Assembly (NCBI GenBank): GCA_001430745.1
Contig: KQ482041.1
Location: 1,558,614-1,602,998 of the forward strand
Length of the DNA: 44,385 bases
Source: Auxenochlorella pyrenoidosa
Taxonomy: Eukaryota; Chlorophyta; Trebouxiophyceae; Chlorellales; Chlorellaceae
Reading direction: 5' to 3'
The notes beneath the pieces are model-generated. The model was not told the origin of the DNA. It was given only the letters and a program-made list of their open reading frames with translations, and did not search any database. The translations under genes and the position numbers were made by a program. This document shows, piece by piece, positions 11,999-26,793 of this stretch; position 1 is the stretch's first letter; every line of letters begins with the position of its first letter.

Positions 11999-14289
11999 AT
12001 GGCGCGGGGCCATCTTGAAGCCAACTTGCTCGACGGCGTGAAGCTACGCGACACTCAGGTCTTCGGTGAGGCCACAATTGGCGGGAGGAGGCCCCGCAAG
12101 CCAGGCTGCCTCAGCATCTCCGACTGTTGGGACCCCTTCCGCGTGCTGCTTGTCGCTCCTCTCGGCCAGGTACCGGCCTGAACCTGAAGCTGGGCAGTCT
12201 GGCAAGGCACAGATCGGCGACAACCGCCTTGCGCTGCCGATTCCCGCCGGCGCCTCTTGCGCCCTGCAGGCGCTCACGTTGCTGACGTTTGTTGGAACCT
12301 TTCCTGTCCTTCCCTTTGCAGGCAGGCAGGACCCATACTGCGTTGTGAGTATGCGCGGTAACATACAACTGCTTGGCAGCACTCTCGGTGCCACAGGGTG
12401 TAAGCTCGGCTTTGCCCTTGGTAGAGACAGCTGTATCAACAAGCAAACCCCATGCATCGCCCCTTCATCCCCGCCTGCAGTTCCAGCTGGGCACGGTGCG
12501 TGTGCGCAGCCGAGTTGCTGAGGATGGAGGCACCAAGCCCAAGTGAGACGGGTACCACGCGCTCCATCAGCCGGCCTGCCTGCGCATGGAGCAGTGCTGA
12601 GCGCTGGGCATCATCCGGTGCCAGTGACACGGAATCACGCCCTCATGCTTGTTGCCCTGTTGAGCGGGTTGACCGCCACTTGAGAGCGCAACCGCTGAGC
12701 AGGCCTGGCCCCCCCCTCTGCCGCGGCCCCCCCGGCAGGTGGAACGAGCGCATCAGCCTGGGCACCGTGAGCACCTCGGGCGACCCGCAGCTGCTGGTGG
12801 AGGTGTACAACGACCAGCTGGGCAAGGGTGAGGGCCGGGGCACAGCGTGTTTGCGCTCACAGGGGCGTAAGGGTCAGGCCTCGGGGGCCTCGCTCCCAGG
12901 GCAGCCGGGCTATGCGACATCTGGCAGCTTGCAGGGGTGCGCAGGCGCCGCCGCGCCGAGTCTGATGCCGTGCGCCCCGAAACTGCCAGCTGGTGGCCTC
13001 CGCACCGGTGCCTGTGGAACCTGCGGGGCCTGGGGCTGGCTCCTCGGCAGCTTGAGCTGCAGATTGCCCAACCTTGCGCGCCCACCATCGCCCATGCAGA
13101 TGAGCTGATCGGCGGAGTCATCATTACCCTGGGCCGGGTGTTTGCCTCGGGCTTTGACGATGTGCGCGCCCCGCTGCGCTCCCGTGACGGCAAGGCGGCG
13201 GGGGAGCTGAACATCATCCTCAAGTGGACACCAGAGGGCGGCGCCGCCCTCGCCGGCGCACACAAGCCGCCGAAAACGGCGCCAGGCGCCTGGGCATATG
13301 CTGGTGGCGCGGCAGCCGGCGGCGCTGTGGCAGCCAATGCACCAGGCTACCCGCCCCAGGCCGCTGCTGCGCCAGGCTACCCGCCTGCGGCTTCTGCCCC
13401 CTACCCGCCCCAGGGCACCGCTGCAGCGGGCTACCCGCCTGCGGCTTCTGCCCCCTACCCGCCCCAGGCCACCGCTGCACCGGGCTACCCGCCCCCGGCT
13501 GGTGCCCCCTACCCGCCCAGCGCGCCGCCTGCAGGCCACTCCTACCCTCCGCCAGCAGGCTCGCAGCCGCACAGCTCCTACGGCGCATCTGCTGCCATGG
13601 CCGCAGCCGGCGCGGCAGTGGGCGCCGCCATGGCTGCGTCTCATGCCGGCTATCCGCCGCCAGCGGGGCATGTGGCCCCTCCTGGCTATGCAGCGCCAGC
13701 CCCTGCCGGCTACGGAGCCCCACCGCCCACCGGGTATCCAGGAGCCTACGGCGCACCTGCGGCGCCGTATGGGGCGCCGGCAGGCTATCCCCCCCAGCAG
13801 GCGTATGCTGCGCCGCCGCCAGGTGCGGCCCAGTGGCCACAGCTGCACCTCTTCTAGTCAGCTGCAGCCCGAGCTTCACGAACTGATTTTCTGGGTAGGA
13901 TATGTTTTGCAACCCCACAGTGGGACATGGGTTCAACTGCCGCGCCTGGAGGGCGCCGCCGCTCTTGCAGAGAGCATGCCTGCCTGAAACCTAGCCAGCC
14001 CCACCCGCGCTCGCTGGGAGTGTCGTTGCTCATGCCCATCCGTTCACTTCCATTCCGTGCAGCCTACTACCCGTCTGGCGGCAGCAGCCATGCCATGACC
14101 GCCGCGGGCATGGGCGCCGCTGCCGCCGCTGTGGGCATGGGCATGGCATACGCGCACCACCCGCCACACTCGCACCACGCCCCGGTGTACAGTCACCACG
14201 CGCCGCACTACCACCACTCCAAATTCAAGGGCAAGTTCAAGCGGGGCAAGTGGAAGGGCGGCAAGTGGAAGGGCGGCAAGTGGAAGTGA
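11999..14289 (+). CDS. C2-domain protein with GYPP-repeat and His/Lys-rich tail
   Basis: A 396-residue protein. Exons: 11999-12065, 12322-12344 (23 nt), 12481-12542, 12739-12827, 13100-13822, 14063-14289. Residues 1 to about 125 form a C2 fold: LLDGVKLRDTQ, GRQDPYC (Asp18 and Asp26 in the first loop), KPKWNERI, LLVEVYNDQ, DELIGG and a final LNIILKW strand. C2 domains commonly bind phospholipid, often with calcium, so membrane association is inferred. Next comes a run of GYPPQ/APYPPQ and YGAP repeats, an Ala/Met/Gly patch, a His-rich stretch and a Lys end of repeated GGKWK. Plant small C2 proteins with Pro/Gly tails (SRC2/BAP-like) are the nearest known design. Without the last intron, translation would stop at 13857. 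The tail exon mirrors that of the gene at 3616-5238. Confidence 0.85.
13346..13560 (+). repeat. In-frame GYPP/APYPP coding repeats
   Basis: Imperfect tandem units of roughly 30-60 bases encode PGYPP and APYPPQ blocks within the C2 gene. The near-identical DNA units suggest recent expansion by slippage or unequal crossover. Confidence 0.75.
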
Positions 14290-14878
14290 GGCATCGAGCC
14301 CGGCATACGAAGCAGGGGCCGCGTCACAACATCAACAACCTTGTGCAATGTGGAGCTATCATGCCATGTGTAAGCCATACCGCTTTTTATACCTTGTTGT
14401 TTTAGAATTTGTAATGAACAAATGAACAACAGCATCATAATGATGTCAACTCAGAGCCTCGTGCATGAGGAATGCAAACGCCAGCACCTGATCATTGGCC
14501 TTGAATGCAACCAGGATGCTGGCGGGAAGGCAGGTGCCCACCATCAGTGCGGTGTGGTCCTCATCGCCCTGCACCATCTTCCGCCCTCAAGATCGCTCTT
14601 GCAGGCTTGGGAATGGCTGGGAGGCCGTTGTCCTGCAGCATGCGCCCTTCCGCCAGATCGACCTGCATGGACGGATGCAAGGCACATGCGCTCCTGCTCT
14701 CTGCAACTGTGCCTGCTGTACCAGGGATTGGCCTCTTGCTGCCCTCACCCACCGCTGTCAAGAGCCTGCTCCGAGTTGGACACCGTGCTCGTTTTTGGGT
14801 GTGCCGCTGAAATAACGAGCTGGAACGTTTATAGGCCCTGTACAGCGCCCTGCGGGGCGGCTGGCCGGCGTCCGTGCC
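14290..14878. other. Intergenic: C2-gene 3' UTR and JmjC promoter
   Basis: About 590 bases. The left part is unusually AT-rich for this window and contains two TGTAA motifs. No exon is supported before the ATG at 14879. Confidence 0.5.
14369..14373 (+). terminator. Putative polyadenylation signal TGTAA (C2 gene)
   Basis: TGTAA, the usual green-algal poly(A) signal, lies 80 bases past the C2-gene stop. A second copy at 14410-14414 sits in an AT-rich patch and may be the one used. Confidence 0.6.
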
Positions 14879-20307
<5,429 letters not shown>

Positions 20308-20496
20308 GTGAGCCTGCCCGCCCGCCGCCGCAACAACACAACAGCTGCTCGTGTTGACAGTGTGTTGAAGCGCAACCCAACTTGCGACACAAGTTTCCAG
20401 CAAAGACGGGACATGCGCCCACCTGGCTGGCTGGCTGGCCGGCTCTGGCAGACGTGCAGAGCACATTAGCGGCCTCTACCCCCCACATGCTGCTTA

Positions 20497-21119
20497 NNNN
20501 NNNNNNNNNNNNNNNNNNNNNNNNNNNNNNNNNNNNNNNNNNNNNNNNNNNNNNNNNNNNNNNNNNNNNNNNNNNNNNNNNNNNNNNNNNNNNNNNNNNN
20601 NNNNNNNNNNNNNNNNNNNNNNNNNNNNNNNNNNNNNNNNNNNNNNNNNNNNNNNNNNNNNNNNNNNNNNNNNNNNNNNNNNNNNNNNNNNNNNNNNNNN
20701 NNNNNNNNNNNNNNNNNNNNNNNNNNNNNNNNNNNNNNNNNNNNNNNNNNNNNNNNNNNNNNNNNNNNNNNNNNNNNNNNNNNNNNNNNNNNNNNNNNNN
20801 NNNNNNNNNNNNNNNNNNNNNNNNNNNNNNNNNNNNNNNNNNNNNNNNNNNNNNNNNNNNNNNNNNNNNNNNNNNNNNNNNNNNNNNNNNNNNNNNNNNN
20901 NNNNNNNNNNNNNNNNNNNNNNNNNNNNNNNNNNNNNNNNNNNNNNNNNNNNNNNNNNNNNNNNNNNNNNNNNNNNNNNNNNNNNNNNNNNNNNNNNNNN
21001 NNNNNNNNNNNNNNNNNNNNNNNNNNNNNNNNNNNNNNNNNNNNNNNNNNNNNNNNNNNNNNNNNNNNNNNNNNNNNNNNNNNNNNNNNNNNNNNNNNNN
21101 NNNNNNNNNNNNNNNNNNN
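20497..21119. other. Assembly gap (623 N)
   Basis: A run of unknown bases. If the flanking exons belong to one gene, at least one exon is hidden here: the exon ending at 20307 stops in phase 1, whereas a start at 21122 after the AG would be phase 0. Confidence 0.99.
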
Positions 21120-21121
21120 AG

Positions 21122-22717
21122 GTGCAGCTGCCCACGGCTCTGCATGGCCCGGTGCCCGCCCCGGCCGGCGGAACGGAGCCCGGGGTGCCGCCGCTGGCGC
21201 AGCTGGCGCAGCGGGCGCAGCAGGCTCAGCTTGGGCGCCCGCCGCGGGGGCCGCGCCAAGAGGCCGCAGAGGCGCCGAGCTGGCGGCAGCAGGGGGGGCA
21301 GGCCGGGCTGCTGGCCGCCGCCGCAGCCGCCGAAGCGCTGCAGCGGCACCGCCTGCAGAAGGAGCAGCAGCTGAGCCTGGCCCTGCAGCAGCAGCAGGGG
21401 CTGGAGGCTGAGCTGGCCCGCGTGCGCCAGGCCAAGCAGCTGCAGCAGCGCGCAGCCCTGCGCAAGCAGCAGCTGGTGGAGCTGCAGCGGCAGCACCGGT
21501 TGTGGCAGGAGCAGCAGCTGCAGCAGCAGGCGCTGCAGCACCTTGCCAGGCAGGGCAGCCAGCCGTGGGCTGCCAGAGGCGTCGGCGCCAGCAGCGGCGG
21601 GGCGCTGCCTTCGCCACAAGAGTCCGTGCCCATGGACGGCCCCATCGTGTCCCTGCCCTTCTGCGGTGAAGGCACGCTCCTGCCTGCCGGCCAGCCCACA
21701 TGCTGCTTGCCTGCGCCCTGCCGGAAAAGGCCAGCCAACCAGCACCTGCACCCCGGGGCTTTGGGTTGTGCTCCTTGATTCGCAGAGGATGTGCCCTCCC
21801 GCTGCAGCTCCACCCCACCCCACGCCCCCCACCCTCCCTCTGTCCGACTGCAGAGGCGGACGACATCCTCGCCCTGCTGGGGGGCCAGGCATCGCTTGCC
21901 AGGTGAGCAGCCGGCGCCTTGCGGGAGCTGGCGTGCTGGAGCTGGCATTGTACTTCTGTGGCATCTTGTGGGTTGTGGGCCGGGCTGGGCTTGGACAGGC
22001 GGGCTGGCATTGTTGCAAGAGCGCCACCCATGGCAGGCCTGGCATTTGCCGAAGCAGTGCCCCCTTTGCCCCCTTTTCTGCCGCAGCCCCAGCCCCGCAG
22101 CGCTGTCGCAGCAGCAGGCGGCACCCCTCGCGGGCGCCCGCGCAGCGCCCGCGCCAGCACTGCCACCGGGGTGGCAAGGCCTGATGGGCAGCCTCAATGA
22201 CGTGCCCCTCCCGGGCCCACGCAGCGCCCCACACACTGCCACACAGCGGGCCGCCGGCAGGGCTGCCAGCATCCCGAGCGCCGCCCTGGTCCCGCCGCTG
22301 CCCGACACCGCGGCTGTGCTTGGGCCGCAGCGTACCTCGCAGCATGCACGCCCGCTGTGGCACGACCAGAGGCACGACGGCGGGGGCGCCTCTGTGGGGC
22401 GCAGCCAGGGTGCAGCGCCTGCCGGCGGCAGAGCGCCCGGCGGCAGGGGGCCCAGCCCGAGCCTGGGTGGCGCGCCGGGTGCTGTCGACGCGCGCCCGGC
22501 AGGCAGCCAAGGAGTGGGCGCCCCCGCACGGGCCTCCTGGCCGGTGCACAGTGCCCTGGACCTGCAGCGCTGCGCCGCGGCCGCCATGAATGGCGACAGC
22601 GAGGCGCTCGTGGCGGCGGCGCGCTTTGCGCGGCAGCAGCCGGGCGGCGTGCAGCGTCTGCTGGAGCTGGGCATGCCGGTGGATGTCGTCAGCTGGCTGG
22701 CGGGGCTCTCGGCCTGA
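21122..22717 (+). CDS. Gln-rich coiled-coil protein end, probably C-terminus of the JmjC gene
   Basis: Exons: 21122 (or inside the gap) to 21665, 21854-21902, 22087-22717, in phase to a TGA. The first exon encodes a long Gln/Leu/Glu/Arg-rich segment (for example LRKQQLVELQRQHRLWQEQQ) that should be a coiled coil. The next encodes an acidic helix (EADDILALL), and the last is Pro/Ala/Gly-rich ending in a compact helical block (LDLQRCAAAAMNGD to the C-terminus). Composition and direction match the Gln-rich end of the demethylase before the gap, which is why I join them, but a separate gene cannot be excluded. No catalytic motif seen. Confidence 0.65.
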
Positions 22718-23019
22718 CGGGCGGATGGGAGCCTGCACTCATGCGTATATACAGTGCAGTGTGATGCTGACGTGCTGGTGAGAGCTGGGGCTGAGGTTGG
22801 CAGTTTCGCTCTCCCCTGCTCGCCTCCACGGCAGCATTGCAACGCTTCGTTTGGACATGCTCAATATATAGCAAACAACTCGTGTTCCCTTAAAATGTTG
22901 ACCTTGCAGCGCCTGTGTGCTTATATTATGGGCTGCCTGACATCCTTCTACATGTTGCCTGAGAGGGCCTTTCATGGACATCTGTCTCCTTTGTTCTCTT
23001 TCTGCCTCTTTTCTACCTC

Positions 23020-23024
23020 TGTAA
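23020..23024 (+). terminator. Putative polyadenylation signal TGTAA
   Basis: It lies about 300 bases past the stop at 22717, in a pyrimidine-rich AT-richer stretch. It would end the plus-strand transcript before the F-box gene. Confidence 0.5.
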
Positions 23025-23130
23025 ATCGCTTGCCCAGAGGATGACTTCGCTTGGTGCAGCATTGCGTATGCGCCTGTCACGCAGAGCGCCAATTGGCAAC
23101 CATGCTCAGCTCCCACCCGCAAAGCCATCA

Positions 23131-23135
23131 TTACA
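23131..23135 (-). terminator. Putative polyadenylation signal TGTAA (F-box gene)
   Basis: TTACA on the plus strand reads TGTAA on the minus strand, 55 bases past the F-box stop. Confidence 0.5.
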
Positions 23136-23189
23136 TGCAGCAGGCTGAATCCGGCATGCATGCACACTGAGGCGGCAGCCTCACAGCAA

Positions 23190-25086
23190 TCAGAAGAGGT
23201 GCAGCTCACGAGCCAGGGCATCACCAAGCTCTAGCAACCCTGGGCGGCCTTGCTGCACAACCTCCAAGCTGGCCTGTACAGCCGGCAAGTCGTGGCAACC
23301 TGGAAAGTCCAGGCAGAGCCTGCGGAGCGCGGGGTGCGCTGCAGCCCAGTGCAGCAGGGCTGCCAAGCAGGCGGCATCCGCCTGCGAGCGGCCCTGCAGG
23401 CCCAGCGCCTGCAGCCGGCACGCGCCCTGCAAGAGCCCCTGGCAGGCTGCCATGGCGCGGGTCGGGGCTGCCAGCTGGATCAGGCCGCTCAGCCATTCGC
23501 TGCCTGGGAGCGCAGCCGCCAAGGGATGCATTTCGCTGTGGCTGTCGCCACCGTCCCCGCCACCCCCCTTCCTTGCAGGCCAGAGGCACAGGCTGGTGAG
23601 GCCCCGCAGCTCTGCCAGCGGCGCCAGGTCGGCAGCCGTGAGCCCGCAGAGGCTGCCGGACAGCACGAGGCAGCGCAGGCTGCCGCCGAGGACGGCCAGG
23701 CGCGCCAGCGTGCTCGCCACCTGGCAGCGGGACGCGTGCTGCCAGCCCGGCTCGTCATCCGGGCCTTGCGGGTCGACCCCAAACAGGGCGGTGCTGGGAG
23801 GGCAGCCCGCCACGAGGTGCAGCTCCCGCAAGCTGCCCAGCTGGCTGAGGCAGTCCGCCGAGGGGTGGTGGCGGCAGCGTGCCAAGCGCAGGCGGCGCAG
23901 CGCAGGCATGCGCGCCAGCGGAGCGTAGCCCTCTGTCGGCAGGCGCAGGTCTGCCAGGCTCAGACAGTGCAGGCGGGGCAGCAGCGTCAGCTGCAGGAGC
24001 AGGTGATGGGGCAGGGGAGGAGGGCAGGGCAGGGCAGGGCAGCGGTTGGCCGGGTCCTAGGGAGGGGCTTGCTGCACAGCAGAAGACACCCACATTCTGC
24101 AAGCATGCCCCCCCGATTTCCGCCCCTTAAACTGCAGCCAACACACAGGCATGCCCTCCGCCTTTCACCGACCAGCGCAGGGGCGGCATGGCGCGCCCTA
24201 CCTCGTGCGGCAAGCTCAGGCCCGCCAGGCCGGTGATGCACAGCTTGGTGAGCCCCTGGGGCAGGGCGGCGCCCGGCAGCAGCGCCACGGAGCAGGGGTG
24301 CATCGCCCGCAGCACCTCAAGGCCCACAGCCAGGGCGCCCTCGCTGGTGGCGGCGGCGCCGCCACCACCGCAGTACTGCCAGCCGCGCTGCAGGCAGCGC
24401 GCCTGCAGGGCCTCGTTGCTAGGCGGCGCGGCGCCGGCGGGCTGCAGTGGCGGCATGGCGTCGCAGCTGGCGCCCAGGGACAGCTCTTGCAGGCTCAGCA
24501 GGCCTGCCAGCGGCACCACCATGCGCAGCCCGCCAAAGCGGTGCAGGATGATGCTGAGACGCTGCAGGCGTGGCACGGCTTGCAGCGCCGCCGCCAGCTG
24601 GCTGCCCAGCGCCAGGGGGGCGGCCTCCAAGTGCAGGTCCAGCTGGCGCAGGGCAGCCCCCGCCCCGCTGCAGGCAGCCAGCACATCTGCCAGTGCGGTG
24701 GCCAGAGCCTCGCCCGCCCGCTGCTCCTGGTCAGCGCTGCCTGCGCTGCCCTCGGGCGCTGCATGGCTGCCGGCATCTGGGGAGAGGAGGGGCGCGTGCA
24801 GGTGCAGCCGCATGCGCTGCACATCTGCCGCGGCGCCGCGCCGCAGCCAGGCGGCGAGCGAGCGCAGGCCGGGCAGGACGTGGCGGGAGGGCAGGAACAG
24901 CGCGACCTCGCGCCGCAGCTCTGGGCTGGCATCCAGCAGGGTGCGCCAGCGGCGGCAGACCAGCGGCGCTGTGCGGTGCCGCTCGGCAAAGGGCAGCTGG
25001 CTGAGGATGGAGCAGGCCATGTCCCGTGGCAGCTCATCAATGCCTGGACCAACACTCGCGTGGCATGAGGCCTCCTGGATGTCCAT
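23190..25086 (-). CDS. F-box/leucine-rich protein (SCF substrate adaptor type)
   Basis: Two minus-strand exons, 25086-24202 and 23990-23190, give 561 residues in phase from the ATG of MDIQEASC. An N-terminal F-box is clear (IDELPRDMACSILSQLP, then VCRRWRTLLD). F-boxes bind SKP1 in SCF ubiquitin ligases. The rest is Leu-rich with irregular leucine-rich repeats (LPRLHCLSLADLRL, MPALRRLRLARC, LGSLRELHLV, LRGLTSLCLW), likely the substrate-binding part. Repeat spacing is loose, with Ala/Gly-rich insertions. An acceptor-like CTTACTTGCAG just upstream (ending at 25115) keeps the frame open to 25119, so a further 5' exon is possible, but I found no matching donor in phase. The substrate cannot be predicted. 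Confidence 0.82.
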
Positions 25087-25923
25087 TGCCCACTTGTTTC
25101 TCAAGGATGCAGTCTGCAAGTAAGGGGAGGAGGCGGCGTGCTGAGGACGGCTTGGCAGGTGCCAGGTAGAACAGGTGGCGAGAGCGGCACCGCTGCCGCC
25201 AGCGGCCGAACTTGCTGCTCATGGTCCCTGGCCGCCTCCTCACGCCGATCCCAAGTAAGACAGGTCAACGCACTTCTTCTAGTCCTCGACGGCGCGCCCA
25301 ACCTGTTCGCACTTCGGACCGGCAGGTACTGACGGTGAGGTTTCGGGGCCCCTGCTGGGCGTCCGCGGAGGCTTTGTGAGGATTTTCGAAGCTTGCAAGC
25401 GAAGAAGAAGGGGAACGGGTGCTAACGCGGCCAGCTGGGCATCCGGCGGGCGCAGCGTGGAGCGCCGCCGACCACCCATCGTCTAGTGTTCAGTTTGCTC
25501 AGTTCAGCCAGTTTCAGGGTTCTGAGCAGCTACAACTGGCAACGTTTGGGGTGAAAGAGTACAACTTTGTCATGTGTGCCGCACAGCGCGGCCGATGACA
25601 TGCGCCTTTGCGCCCTCACCTGCTGGCGCCTGTGCAACTCGCCCTCGTGAAAATGCTAACGCCGGGAAAATCTGCTGATGAGCTAAAATGTGCAGTCCCA
25701 CGCAAAGACACTGGGATGCATGGTATCATGAGCAGCAGCCGGCCTGAGCCGGTCCGCCTGCGTGATGTGCGCTGCCCGCCCGCCTGTTGTATCCCTGGGG
25801 GGGGTTACACAGGCCGCTGCAGGGGCTGATCTGGGGGGCCTGTTTCTCGCGCTCAATAGGCTTTATTTTGCATACAGAGGCTTAAAGAAGCGACAGCGGG
25901 GGCCGGCGCGCACAGCGGGGAAA

Positions 25924-26010
25924 TCCCTTAAACCACTCCGTCGAGACTCCCTTAAAGGCTCGCCCTTAAAGGAGGGGGGTGGTTCTTTAAGGATTTGGGG
26001 GTTTAAGGGA
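25924..26010. repeat. CCCTTAAA box cluster with 10-bp inverted repeat
   Basis: TCCCTTAAAC (25924-25933) is the exact reverse complement of GTTTAAGGGA (26001-26010). Between them are CCCTTAAAGG at 25949-25958 and 25963-25972 and a CTTTAAGG facing the other way near 25985. The outer arms could pair around a loop of 67 bases. Function unknown. Confidence 0.75.
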
Positions 26011-26238
26011 CTGGCATTCGACTCTCTCCGCTGCGCCCGAAGCCATTCCCAACATCTTTTACATGTCCTGAAGGGGTGATCAGAGGGCGGCAGGCCTCCT
26101 GCTGCTCCCCTCGCCGGCCCGCGCCATGTTGACCTCCGCCAGCGCAGGCTCTGCTGACTCCTGTGCCCTCCTTTTGGTTTCGATCACACATTCATATCGC
26201 TTTCTATGAACCGGAGCTCTCCGGAGGCACCGCGGCAG

Positions 26239-26268
26239 GCCATCTGTGAACATGAGTTCACAGATGGC
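26239..26268. repeat. Perfect 13-bp stem-loop
   Basis: GCCATCTGTGAAC, loop ATGA, then GTTCACAGATGGC: a perfect hairpin with a 4-base loop. No run of T follows, so it is not a simple terminator. It lies in non-coding DNA. Confidence 0.85.
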
Positions 26269-26671
26269 GTGGCCCAGAAGCGGAATCGATGCACGGGCGC
26301 TTGCAGCGATTCATTTGGGACGAAATGGAACCAAAGAATGGTCCCCAGCAGAACGGCCCTGGTGCCATGCTGTCCGCTGGGCCCCGCGCCTGTGGGAATG
26401 CCAGTCCCTTAGCACTCCTTCCCAAAGGGGGGTTTGGCGATCGCGGTGCATCCCGCTCCTTTAAGACTTCTTTCGTCACAGAATAGCAGGAAAAGAAGGC
26501 AGCTGGGTGTTTCGTTCAAGCCCATTTGGCGTCCCTTAGACGGGCCTGTGTAAACCCCCCCCCTGGCGGCCGGCAGTGCTAATGGCCTGCCGCCTGCCGC
26601 CCACCGTTCTGCAAGCGGCTTTGACCACAGAGTTGCATGCAATCTGTCCAGAAATGACAAATAACACCAGC

Positions 26672-26676
26672 TTACA
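26672..26676 (-). terminator. Putative polyadenylation signal TGTAA (DRC11-like gene)
   Basis: TTACA on the plus strand, about 120 bases past the minus-strand stop at 26794, within an AT-richer patch. Confidence 0.55.
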
Positions 26677-26793
26677 GTAGTCTACAAAGAGGCAAACTTG
26701 TAAGCAGAGGCTATCCGGCGCGCATGGCCAGCTTCCTAATTGCGCAGCTGAGCTCCTCATCTGCTTGCTGCCGTCACCCTCCCTGCCACTGCC

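Larger units (their letters stand above)
22718..23189. other. Convergent 3' intergenic region
   Basis: About 470 bases between two converging genes, more AT-rich than its surroundings. It contains one TGTAA on each strand and no exon. Confidence 0.6.
25087..26793. other. Long intergenic region with inverted repeats
   Basis: About 1.7 kb between two minus-strand genes: the F-box promoter side and the 3' side of the DRC11-like gene. No supported exon. It holds a cluster of CCCTTAAA boxes in both orientations (25924-26010), a perfect 13-bp stem-loop (26239-26268) and, near its right end, a minus-strand TGTAA. Confidence 0.55.

Noticed and set aside
25037..25243. A small minus-strand protein starting MSSKFGRWRQRCRS upstream of the F-box gene
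   Set aside because: It is in another frame from the F-box exon and I found no donor in the right phase to join them. On its own it is short and Arg-rich, like many GC-rich chance frames.
25608..26486. Short plus-strand open frames in the long intergenic region
   Set aside because: They lack domains and splice partners and run through the CCCTTAAA cluster and the hairpin; several do not begin with ATG.
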